Below are positions 8,651 through 15,500 of a stretch of 64,000 nucleotides of DNA, in pieces. Position 1 is the stretch's first letter. Each line of letters begins with the position of its first letter. Below the pieces are notes generated by a model. The model saw only the letters and a list, made by a program, of their open reading frames with translations, did no database searches and was not told the origin of the DNA. Source of the stretch: Antarctobacter albus. Its GTDB lineage: Bacteria; Pseudomonadota; Alphaproteobacteria; Rhodobacterales; Rhodobacteraceae. The translations under genes and the position numbers were made by a program. The stretch lies in NCBI RefSeq assembly GCF_900101505.1, contig NZ_FMZI01000006.1, positions 1 to 64,000 on the forward strand, read 5' to 3'.

Positions 8651-9509
8651 ACTCGTCCAGATACTTGCGCATATGCTGCTGGCTGATCGACACGTGAGTG
8701 CCACGGATGGAGTGCTTGAAGTGCCGCCAGAAGCTTTCCACGTGGTTCGTGTGATGCATCGTGTCTGTCTCAGCGTCATAGATCGCCCATTGCTTCGCCC
8801 CGTGCTTAACCGCAACGTGAGTGTAGCCTTCGCCTTTCAGTAAGCTGTAGCTGTAGAGTTCGTCAGTCGAAACAGTGGCGCCAGCCTCAACAGTCTTGAG
8901 CGTTTCAGCGCGTAGGGTTTTCAGCTTCACGTCAGGAATGATTTCCGTGACCAGCCGCCCGCCACGCTGCTTAAAGCCCATGACGATTGTCTTGCCAGCC
9001 GCACCGCGGCCACGCTTGCCAGGGCGCTTGCCTCCCACGTAAGCCTCATCAATCTCAACATGGCCTTGCAGCATGGCCTTGAGTTCGTTCTTGTCCATTT
9101 GCTCGCGGATTTTGTGGCCCATCCGCCAAGCGGTCTTATAAGTCACGCCAAGTTGGCGTTGCAGTTCCTTGGCGGAAACGCCGTGGCGCGTCGTAACAAA
9201 CAGATAGATTGCATAGAACCACGATTGCAGCGGTGTGCGCGTGTCCTGGAAGATGGTGCCAGCGGTGGGGTAAACGTGGTCGCCGCAAGCAGCGCAGGCC
9301 CAAGCGCGGCGCACTTGCTCTTTGCCGCGTTTCTTGTCGTAGACCGCGCTCACACGGTGAAAAGTGCTTTCAACACCGCAGGACCGGCACACATGCCTGT
9401 CGCCAAATCTAACGCGGAAGATGTGCTCAAGGCAGACTTCATCGTCCGGGAAGCGATTAAAGAAATCGCGAACGCTAAAGTCAGGGGATGCTGATTTGCT
9501 CTTTTCCAT
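8583..9509 (-). CDS. IS1595-family (ISXO2-like) transposase
   Basis: The 308-residue protein begins with a recognition region and two zinc-binding CxxC pairs (CRSCG and CAACG), then the DDE domain typical of IS1595/ISXO2: EIDEAYVGGKRPGKRGRGAAG, STDELYSYSLL and HTNHVESFWRHFKHSIRGTH, which supply the catalytic aspartates and the N/H-containing third motif. The length fits the family. It reads toward the passenger genes and ends 68 bp inside the small ORF. Its start lies 25 bp inside the right inverted repeat. Nothing suggests inactivation. Confidence 0.92.
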   Translation of the reverse strand: MEKSKSASPDFSVRDFFNRFPDDEVCLEHIFRVRFGDRHVCRSCGVESTFHRVSAVYDKKRGKEQVRRAWACAACGDHVYPTAGTIFQDTRTPLQSWFYAIYLFVTTRHGVSAKELQRQLGVTYKTAWRMGHKIREQMDKNELKAMLQGHVEIDEAYVGGKRPGKRGRGAAGKTIVMGFKQRGGRLVTEIIPDVKLKTLRAETLKTVEAGATVSTDELYSYSLLKGEGYTHVAVKHGAKQWAIYDAETDTMHHTNHVESFWRHFKHSIRGTHVSISQQHMRKYLDEFTFRANHRGEVNLMFDRLVAAF

Positions 9510-9533
9510 GCATCATAGATAGCAAATCGGCCT

Positions 9534-9557
9534 ACTTGCGTCAAGGGGATACACCCC
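9534..9557. repeat. Right terminal inverted repeat of the transposon
   Basis: Twenty-four bases starting ACTTGCGTCAAGG and ending ACACCCC; the reverse complement matches the left repeat at 23 of 24 positions. Confidence 0.9.
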
Positions 9558-9565
9558 AAAGGGAA
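9558..9565. repeat. Right target-site duplication of the IS1595-type transposon
   Basis: AAAGGGAA, identical to 6657-6664, directly abutting the right inverted repeat. Confidence 0.9.
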
Positions 9566-9616
9566 AGGCAGGCCAGGTCTTCCGGCGTCACGTCGGGCCC
9601 TCGATCTGAACGGGGT

Positions 9617-11197
9617 TCAGAACGTCTGGAACAATGCGCCGGAGCCCAAGACCAGTGCCACTACTTGTATGAAGACAAGGGCAACCGTGACGAACTGGAA
9701 AAGCGCGACGGCAGACTTGGCCCGGTAGGCAAGGCTGACTTCGTGCTGAGCTCTCTGACCGCCCCGGTTGGCCCAGCGCTGCTTGTGTGGAAAGAAGATC
9801 ATGAATGACTTCACCGAAGCATTCAAAAGCTGGTTGGCATACAGCAGGAAAGGCCATGTCAGATCCGGCCGCTTGGCATACCGGAAGAGGAACAGGCTGA
9901 GCACCAGGCGGGACACCAGGATCCATGACAGGGCGATCCAGACATAGCCCGGGTCAAGGATCAGCGAGAGCAGGATCAATGTCGGGCTAACCAGCATGGT
10001 CCAGATCGCAAGACGCTGATCCAGCACGCACCACCAGATGAACCAGCCGACTTTTCCCGGCCCCAGCTGCAACGCGCGTGCGCCATTGCGCAGCATGTTG
10101 CCCGACCAGCGGCGCAGGTTCTGGACCATCCGGTCCCGACCGCTGCCCTTGATGACTTCGACGGTATAGACGCAGACGTCCGGCACGTAGAGCATCTTTG
10201 CCCCACGTCCGAGCAGGAAGTACCAGGTGCTCTTGTCGTCCCCGGAGAGGAAGCGGAAACGCCCCCAGAGCCAATGATCGAGGAAATCCGCTTCGATGGT
10301 CCGGACAAAGGACAAATTGCAGATCTGCCGCGCCCGGAACATGCTCATCCGTCCGGTTAGGGTCAGGACCTTGTCGCTCATGGCGTGGCTCTGCATGGCG
10401 AGCCGGCGTTGTGCGAAACGCATGTTCAGCCAGCGGCGCATCCAGGACGGTCCATAAGTGATGGCCTCTTCGTCCGTCGTCAGGGCCTCGAGCTTGGCAT
10501 CCGCGCCGAACATGGCGCAGCACCGCGCCAGGACACCAGGGCCCAGAATGGCGTCGCCATCCATGAACAGGATCAGGTCATCGTCGTCTGGAGCGGTGCG
10601 AATGATGGCGCGCATCACAAGGCCAATTGCCATCCGCTTGCCAGGCTGGTTCTGGCGGATGAACGCTACTTCTGCGTCAAGATCGGCGCCATGTTCCCAG
10701 ATAACTTCTTCGATGATGCGTTCGTCGTGACGCGCACCACTGCCGACCCAGATGGTCGCAGGTACGCCTATTTCGCGGATCTGATCCAGAAGTGCCTTGA
10801 TCACGTGGCGCGTGATGGCCTCTTCTTCGTAGTAGGTCGTCATCTGGACATGCAGGTGCCGTGGTCGCCACCCGTCGTTCCAGATCCGGTCACAGTGACT
10901 GCGAATGCCCGGGAACTTGTCCCTTTCGTAACGGCGGGCGCGTTGTGCGTGGTTGAACCACCAGCCATACCGCCATATGCCCAGAAGCCCCAGGACCCAG
11001 GTGATCTCTTGGTGCTCCACATCGTAGAGGAACCCCGGGATCAAGACGACGCAAAGCAGACCAAGCAGAACCATGCCCGCCAGGGCCAGCATGTCCCGAA
11101 GACGCCATTTGTTCCCGGGAATCGGGGCCTGATGGACCCTCATACGTTCGGCGATGTCGCCATAGGGATCCGCGGGAAGCCAGCTGGTTTCGGGCAT
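9617..11197 (-). CDS. alg8: Alg8-like family 2 glycosyltransferase (mannuronan synthase-like)
   Basis: The 526-residue membrane protein has two N-terminal membrane segments (about residues 33-75), a cytoplasmic GT-A domain and several C-terminal membrane spans. Synthase motifs are visible: LFMDGDAILGPG, RFRFLSGDDKSTW and QNLRRW (QxxRW). The stretch LNMRFAQRRLAMQ to VLTLTGRMSMFRA closely parallels Pseudomonas Alg8, so it most likely polymerises GDP-mannuronate and extrudes the chain. Its ATG shares a base with the stop of the PilZ gene upstream, the usual coupling of synthase and c-di-GMP receptor subunit. Polymer identity is inferred; the algD-like gene nearby supports it. Confidence 0.85.
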   Translation of the reverse strand: MPETSWLPADPYGDIAERMRVHQAPIPGNKWRLRDMLALAGMVLLGLLCVVLIPGFLYDVEHQEITWVLGLLGIWRYGWWFNHAQRARRYERDKFPGIRSHCDRIWNDGWRPRHLHVQMTTYYEEEAITRHVIKALLDQIREIGVPATIWVGSGARHDERIIEEVIWEHGADLDAEVAFIRQNQPGKRMAIGLVMRAIIRTAPDDDDLILFMDGDAILGPGVLARCCAMFGADAKLEALTTDEEAITYGPSWMRRWLNMRFAQRRLAMQSHAMSDKVLTLTGRMSMFRARQICNLSFVRTIEADFLDHWLWGRFRFLSGDDKSTWYFLLGRGAKMLYVPDVCVYTVEVIKGSGRDRMVQNLRRWSGNMLRNGARALQLGPGKVGWFIWWCVLDQRLAIWTMLVSPTLILLSLILDPGYVWIALSWILVSRLVLSLFLFRYAKRPDLTWPFLLYANQLLNASVKSFMIFFPHKQRWANRGGQRAQHEVSLAYRAKSAVALFQFVTVALVFIQVVALVLGSGALFQTF

Positions 11198-11745
11198 CAG
11201 TTCTTCTGCGTCTCGGCAGAGGCCGGACCGACACTCAGGGCCTGGTAGATGGGGAGAACAACAGGCTTGTATGCGAAGAAGGCAAAAAGCGCGTAGATGG
11301 CGACCGCCGTCAGGACCCGCGTCGGGCGTGGCAAGGCACGGCGCGTCTCCGCCGCGACTTCCTTCGGAGTTTGTTCCATCGAGATTTTTTCGACAGGCGC
11401 GTCCATCGCAAGGATCATGCGGTCCATCGTCATCGCCCGGCCCGTTGCCAATTGTCGGTAGAAGTTGGCCAAGACTTCGGACTCACGCTGGCCAATGGCC
11501 GAAAACCGGAAGCCGTCGATATCGGGGTCATAGGCCAACCTGGCTTGCAATGTAATGCCGAAGCCCTGGAAGGGGATGGTGATCGTGGCTTCGCCGCTAA
11601 GTCGGGGGACCGATATCGGACGCGTCACATGCTCAAGCGACCAGGACTCAGCCCAGAAACATCCCGCGCCCTCGAGGTCAACCAGAAGAGGTGCCTGGAT
11701 GGTGTAGCTCAAATCTGGCAAAGCGGGTTCGAACCGGACTTTCAT
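11197..11745 (-). CDS. Alg44-like PilZ-type membrane protein lacking the periplasmic domain
   Basis: The 182-residue protein has an N-terminal beta-rich region ending in IPFQGFGITLQARLAYD and FSAIGQRESEVLANFYRQL, which matches the C-terminal half of PilZ domains in Alg44-type proteins, then one membrane span (VLTAVAIYALFAFFAYKPVVL) and only about 20 further residues. Alg44 normally continues into a membrane-fusion domain, absent here. The usual c-di-GMP ligands are not obvious: no RxxxR is seen and the DxSxxG position reads ESWSLEHV. Start 11745 is chosen because AAGGA lies 8 bp upstream; ATG 11754 is too close to it. It is coupled to alg8. Confidence 0.65.
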   Translation of the reverse strand: MKVRFEPALPDLSYTIQAPLLVDLEGAGCFWAESWSLEHVTRPISVPRLSGEATITIPFQGFGITLQARLAYDPDIDGFRFSAIGQRESEVLANFYRQLATGRAMTMDRMILAMDAPVEKISMEQTPKEVAAETRRALPRPTRVLTAVAIYALFAFFAYKPVVLPIYQALSVGPASAETQKN

Positions 11746-12008
11746 GTGATTCATCCTTATTTAAATGAATAATGCTAGTCGAATGTGTCTATTGTTTGGC
11801 GTAGCGACGACAGTCGGGGACGCTGAGGGGCATTGTTGTGTCAACGGCGCCAAAAGGGCGGCCAGTCTGGGCATGACGGGCGATTTGGCAGCCGCGCTCC
11901 CCAAGGAGTTGGGGTTGCCAAGGTGCCTTTGTCTGCAAGGACCAAATTCGAACTTGGTACAGCCGTTCTGGTGAGGATCCGCCCCACCTGAGTGGTCCGC
12001 GTTGAGTG
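11746..12008. other. Gap between the EPS cluster and the IS3 fragment
   Basis: No convincing gene. Short frames exist on both strands (for example 11765-11974 plus) but lack recognisable features. The sequence near 11972-12000 (GATCCGCCCCACCTGAGTGG) resembles the terminal region of IS3-family elements, so part of this gap is IS end. Confidence 0.4.
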
Positions 12009-12305
12009 TTAGTGCATGGTCGGCCTTTGGTCCATCGGGACGATGGTTTCCGGAGCCGGCGGGCGGTAGCCCAGAGCACTGTGAGGTCGCTTGGTGTTAT
12101 AGTGTTTTCGCCATTGTTCGATCAGGATTTGCGCCTCGCGCAGGCTGTAGAAGATTTCACCGTCGAGCAGCTCGTCTCGGAAACGTGCGTTGAAGCTCTC
12201 GCAGTAGCCATTCTCCCAAGGCGATCCCGGCTCGATGTAGGCCGTCTTGGCGCCGACGGCTGCGATCCAGTCCCGGACAGCCTGGGCGACGAACTCGGGT
12301 CCGTA
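12009..12305 (-). pseudogene. IS3-family transposase (OrfB), C-terminal fragment
   Basis: On the minus strand the frame reads GPEFVAQAVRDWIAAVGAKT, then YIEPGSPWENGYCESFNARF, RDELLDGEIFYSLREAQ, and ends KRPHSALGYRPPAPETIVPM with a stop at 12009-12011. These are hallmark motifs of the integrase domain of IS3 transposases, including the E of the DDE triad in ENGYCESFN. Everything upstream of GPEF is missing and joins unrelated DNA at about 12305. It marks the right edge of the exopolysaccharide block. Confidence 0.88.
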
Positions 12306-12483
12306 GCACGTCGGGAAGAAGCGTTGTTTTGAGGTTATGGCCGCGCGCTTCTGCCCCCCCCTTTGTCCCCTTCTTGAATGACCGGGGCCTCGGCGTCAGG
12401 CAGGTTGGCCAGGCCACACGTTCGCCCACGATCATCCATGTACCCAGGAAGGATACCGCGATCAGAGATACCCCTATCCCAAG
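12306..12483. other. Junction between IS3 fragment and methyltransferase remnant
   Basis: A stretch with a run of eight C (about 12354-12361) and no supported gene. The last 60 bases may be additional methyltransferase coding sequence (frame reading GYRDQRYPYPK just before ATG 12484), but the frame is closed by a stop at 12379-12381. Confidence 0.35.
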
Positions 12484-12771
12484 ATGCGCCCCGAATACCA
12501 GAACCCCGAGGGCCGCGTGGCAAAGGAAAAGGAACAGGACGCAATGACCCTTGGCCCCAAGGAAACTGCGACCAAGCCACCTTTCCCGAAATCCCTGCCG
12601 GAACATATCGCCACCGTGCGCGAAGCCCTGTCCGACCTGGGCGAAGCAACCCCGGAACAGGTGGCTCGCCAATTCAAACGGGGCCGCGCCGCGACCGTCC
12701 AGCCGCTTCTGCAAAGCCTGACTGCCCTCGGGCAGGCGCGCATTGACGACAAGGGCCGCTTTGCGTTGTGA
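12484..12771 (+). pseudogene. C-terminal fragment of a class I SAM-dependent DNA methyltransferase
   Basis: The 95-residue frame contains MRPEYQNPEG, a spacer, then KPPFPKSLPEHIATVREALS and ATPEQVARQFKRGRAATVQP and a terminal LLQSLTALGQARIDDKGRFA. This is the small winged-helix-like tail I associate with large phage and satellite DNA methyltransferases of Rhodobacteraceae that follow DUF3987 genes. The catalytic body, several hundred residues, is missing and replaced by the IS-bounded block to the left. The assignment is from memory of family pattern and needs a search; coding character of the tail itself is good. Confidence 0.45.
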
Positions 12772-12855
12772 CTGCGCAAAAGGTCAAAAAATGCTATCCT
12801 TTGATTTCAAGGTGCTGGCCCGGCTTTGGGTGCCCGGAAAATCAAACGGATCAAA

Positions 12856-13128
12856 ATGCCCGGACCCGACCCACACGCCTTCTGGATTGTCGATAGCGAC
12901 CCAAGCAGCCCCCGCGCCAGCTATCATTCGTATCTTTGGACCGGCAACGGCGGGAACCGAAAAGCCCGTGCGATTGCCATACTGAAACGCCTGATGCGGC
13001 GAGACTGGCATTGCCGCTGGTGCGGCGACACTCTGCCCGACTATGTGCGCGCAGACGCCCTCTATTGCCGCGAAGCCTGCCGCAAGGCCGCCGCGCGGCA
13101 AAGACGTTCTGTGAGGGCAGGCGCGTGA
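12856..13128 (+). CDS. Small zinc-finger-like protein
   Basis: The 90-residue product has a central ARAIAILKRLMRRDWHCRWCG and a later YCREACRKAAARQRR, giving a C-x2-C ... C-x3-C metal-binding pattern like the zinc-ribbon found in short phage/plasmid proteins. ATG 12856 is taken as start; a TTG at 12826 is also in frame. Its TGA overlaps the GTG of the next gene, so it belongs to the same operon of the integrative element. Function not known. Confidence 0.6.
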   Translation: MPGPDPHAFWIVDSDPSSPRASYHSYLWTGNGGNRKARAIAILKRLMRRDWHCRWCGDTLPDYVRADALYCREACRKAAARQRRSVRAGA

Positions 13129-13628
13129 CCGGGGCGGAACTGGCAGCAATCCGCAAGCGTGCCGGGCTGTCGCAAACCGAATTGGCCCGACAGGCCGGAT
13201 GCGGGCGCCACGCCGTCAGCTATTGGGAATACAAACCCGTGGTGGACTTGCGCGCCTGGGCCGTTGAACGCATGGCCACAGTCCTGGACCTGCCGGATAC
13301 ACCCGCAGTCACCCGCGCACGGGCGGCTAGGGCTGATTTGCTGGCCGCCGCGGACGCGGCGCGTGAGGCCGCGTTTCTTGTGCACGTCCGGCGACTGCAA
13401 ATGCAATGCGAAACAGTCAGGGCCAAGCGACGGGTTATCTGCGGCGCGCGGACGCGCAAGGGAACACCCTGCCGTGCGAAGTCCGAACCGGGCAGGCGCC
13501 GCTGCAAGTTTCACGGCGGTAAATCGACCGGCGCCAGAACCCCGGAAGGCATCGAGCGCATTCGCGAAGCGCAGCGGCAACGCTGGACGCGCTGGCGGCT
13601 TTGCCGCAAAGAGGGTGACAAAACGTGA
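13125..13628 (+). CDS. XRE-type HTH protein with HGGxSTG motif
   Basis: The 167-residue protein begins VTGAELAAIRKRAGLSQTEL and continues ARQAGCGRHAVSYWE, a clear lambda-repressor-like HTH. The C-terminal part reads CGARTRKGTPCRAKSEPGRR then CKFHGGKSTGARTPEG, a cysteine/histidine motif (HGGxSTG) seen in many phage and plasmid proteins. It probably binds DNA; its partner and target are unknown. The GTG start overlaps the preceding stop (GTGA). It is the last gene of the element before the tRNA. Confidence 0.75.
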   Translation: MTGAELAAIRKRAGLSQTELARQAGCGRHAVSYWEYKPVVDLRAWAVERMATVLDLPDTPAVTRARAARADLLAAADAAREAAFLVHVRRLQMQCETVRAKRRVICGARTRKGTPCRAKSEPGRRRCKFHGGKSTGARTPEGIERIREAQRQRWTRWRLCRKEGDKT

Positions 13629-13914
13629 GGTTTCAGGCCGCGCCCTCGCCATGGGCTGTTACTGCCTCGGCGGTTTGAAAAACAATCAAACCCGCTGCGC
13701 GGCATGGGGTGTCACTTCGACAGCCCGGCAATCAAACCCGATTTTGTGGATGCTCGCAAAAGCCTGCCCGCGCCGGTCCCTATGCCGAAAGCTGGCAGGA
13801 TTGAGCATACCCCCCGTGTCGCATCGCTTTGCGTTCAAGCGTTTTCAGCATGGTGGGTATTTAGGTGGGTGAAACCACCAAATCGCCACTTTTCCCAATG
13901 TTATCAGGGGTAAG
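13629..13914. other. Non-coding element end next to tRNA-Arg
   Basis: No supported gene. It includes a stem GGTGGGTG/..CACC near 13872-13888 (GGTGGGTGAAACCACC) and the 13902-13914 stretch abutting the tRNA 3' end. As the junction between the mobile module and the tRNA, it is where an attachment core and integrase arm sites would be expected, but no second copy of the tRNA end was seen in the window. Confidence 0.4.
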
Positions 13915-13991
13915 TGGCGGACCGAGGAGGATTCGAACCCCCGACCCCTTGATTCGTAGTCAAGTACTCTATCCAGCTGAGCTATCGGTCC
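13915..13991 (-). tRNA. tRNA-Arg (anticodon ACG)
   Basis: Read on the minus strand: acceptor GGACCGA pairs with TCGGTCC, D arm AGCTCAGCTGGATAGAG, anticodon stem TTGA/TCAA around loop CTACGAA (anticodon ACG), T loop GTTCGAATC, and an encoded CCA after discriminator G. Length is 77 with CCA. The adjacent 13.9 kb of phage-like and IS-rich DNA abuts the 3' end, the usual polarity for tRNA-targeted integration. Confidence 0.95.
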
Positions 13992-14105
13992 GTGAGGGCT
14001 GCATGTACCCCCCACCTCTGCACGATGCAAGGGGCAATCCGCGGATTTTTTCGATCAGCCCAAAGAATTTCCGCGCAGCCCGCCCGGCGCCGGAAACCCC
14101 GGTCG

Positions 14106-15488
14106 TCAGCCCACGTCTCCCATTGGCAGGCGGATCTCGAAGCAGGTGCCGGTCTCGTCGCTGCGCGCCAGCCTCAGGTTGCCACCGTGTCCGCGCACCA
14201 GTTCCGCCACGATGGCAAGGCCCAGCCCCGAGCCCCCCTTGCGCACGCCGCCCTGGAAGGGCTGGAACAGGTGATCGCGCGCCTTGGGCGGCAGGCCCGG
14301 GCCCGTGTCGGTCACCGTGATGACCCAATCCGCATCCTCGATCCGCGCGGCAATGTTGATCTCTCCCGGTTGCGAGGTCGCAACGATGGCCTGCCGTGCG
14401 TTGCGGACCATGTTCGACAGGGCACGGTAGATCTGTTCCGGATCGCCCCGCACCATCAACCCGGCCGGGATATCCTCGCTCAGCGAGACATCCGCCTCGC
14501 CGATGGCCAGTCTTTCGGCCTCGAGCACCTCGTTGGTCAATTCGGCCAGGTTGAACAGGGTCATCACCGGCGCCGGTTCCTCGGCACGCCCAAAGGCCAG
14601 CGTGCTTTCGCAAAGAGAGACCGCCCGGGTGATCGAGTTAACCAGCTTGGGTGCCATGCGCTTGACCGCCGGATCCTCGGACATCTCGATCCGGTCCGTG
14701 AACAACTGCGCACTGGTCAGGATGTTGCGCAAGTCATGACTGACCCGCGCCACGGCGCCGCCCAGCTGCGCAAGCCGGTCCTTCTGGCGCAGGGCCTGGG
14801 TCAGCTGGGTCTGCAGGGATTGCAGCGATTCCTCTGCCTCGCGCAGCTCTCGGACCGTGGCAGAGGGCTTTATGATCCGCCGCGCGTCCTCGGGCGCCTC
14901 GGCATAGGCGCCGATATGGCCCACGACCCCCTTGATCGGCTTGACCAGCAAGGACCGCACAGCCAGGAACAACAGCCCGGCCGTGATGATCGAGATCGCC
15001 GCCGACAGCAGCAGGATGCGCAGCCCGTAGTCGATCATCGCGGTCCGCAGCGGCCCGCCGTCCATCGTGACCTCGATCAATTCGCCTCCATCGCGGAAGG
15101 GATCGCCGATCACACGGATCACCGTCCATTCGCTGTCGACCAGGCAGAGGATCGCGTCCCGCATCAGCACCCAGGCCGACGCGTCGCGCAGGTCGAAGGT
15201 CTGCGCCACCTCACCCGGGATCGGCGATGACAGCATCAGTTGCCGGATCTCGTCACGCCGCAGCACCACGTTGAAGACGCCCGCGTTGTCCAGCAGTTCC
15301 TTTTCCAGCTCCGGTTCGATCATGTCGTCGGCCAGCAAGGCCAGAGAAGCGATCTGCGCCCGTTCCAGCCGGGCCAGCAGGTAGTCCTCGCGGAAGCGCG
15401 CCACGGAGGGGACAAAGATCAGCACCTCTGCCACCATCACGAAGATGATGGTGAGGATCAGGAATCGTCCGGAAAGCGAGTTGACCAT
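14106..15488 (-). CDS. Membrane sensor histidine kinase
   Basis: The 460-residue protein has a first membrane span (about 8-28), a periplasmic sensor region, a second span (about 157-178), a HAMP-like linker, a HisKA motif VSHDLRNILTSAQ with the phospho-accepting His near 251, and a HATPase domain with NMVRNARQA (N box), DTGPGLP (G1) and GGSGLGLAI (G2). It would autophosphorylate in response to an unknown periplasmic signal and pass phosphate to a response regulator, which is not adjacent. It ends close to the tRNA and starts 13 bp downstream of the flavoprotein gene on the same strand, so it may be part of that operon. Confidence 0.9.
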   Translation of the reverse strand: MVNSLSGRFLILTIIFVMVAEVLIFVPSVARFREDYLLARLERAQIASLALLADDMIEPELEKELLDNAGVFNVVLRRDEIRQLMLSSPIPGEVAQTFDLRDASAWVLMRDAILCLVDSEWTVIRVIGDPFRDGGELIEVTMDGGPLRTAMIDYGLRILLLSAAISIITAGLLFLAVRSLLVKPIKGVVGHIGAYAEAPEDARRIIKPSATVRELREAEESLQSLQTQLTQALRQKDRLAQLGGAVARVSHDLRNILTSAQLFTDRIEMSEDPAVKRMAPKLVNSITRAVSLCESTLAFGRAEEPAPVMTLFNLAELTNEVLEAERLAIGEADVSLSEDIPAGLMVRGDPEQIYRALSNMVRNARQAIVATSQPGEINIAARIEDADWVITVTDTGPGLPPKARDHLFQPFQGGVRKGGSGLGLAIVAELVRGHGGNLRLARSDETGTCFEIRLPMGDVG

Positions 15489-15500
15489 GTCCTACCGTAC

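Larger units (their letters stand above)
6665..9557. mobile_element. Complete IS1595-family transposon with toxin-antitoxin-like passenger genes
   Basis: The 2,893-bp element is bounded by 24-bp inverted repeats that match at 23 positions (left starts GGGGTTTATCCCCTTG; right, read inward on the minus strand, starts GGGGTGTATCCCCTTG) and by a perfect 8-bp direct repeat. It holds an IS1595/ISXO2-type transposase at its right end on the minus strand and three plus-strand passenger genes: XRE-ImmA/IrrE, DUF4411 and a small ORF. IS1595 elements with passengers are known as a class. The intact ends and duplication indicate a single, fairly recent transposition into the gap between alg8 and algD; before it, alg8 and algD were about 230 bp apart. 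Confidence 0.92.

Noticed and set aside
11765-11974. A 69-codon plus-strand frame after the EPS cluster
   Set aside because: No family, no ribosome-binding site and partly overlapping the likely IS3 end.
12157-12714. A minus-strand frame with a hydrophobic stretch resembling a membrane protein
   Set aside because: It overlaps the better-supported methyltransferase tail on the plus strand and the IS3 fragment; hydrophobic antisense is expected for this codon usage.
1-13991. Calling the whole left region a prophage or a PICI satellite
   Set aside because: Only replication-type and small regulatory genes are present; no capsid, terminase, packaging or integrase gene is visible in the window, so the exact class cannot be stated.
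13845-14320. Frames crossing the tRNA-Arg gene on both strands
   Set aside because: They translate the tRNA itself (for example a PIAQLDRV-type product), a well-known annotation artefact.
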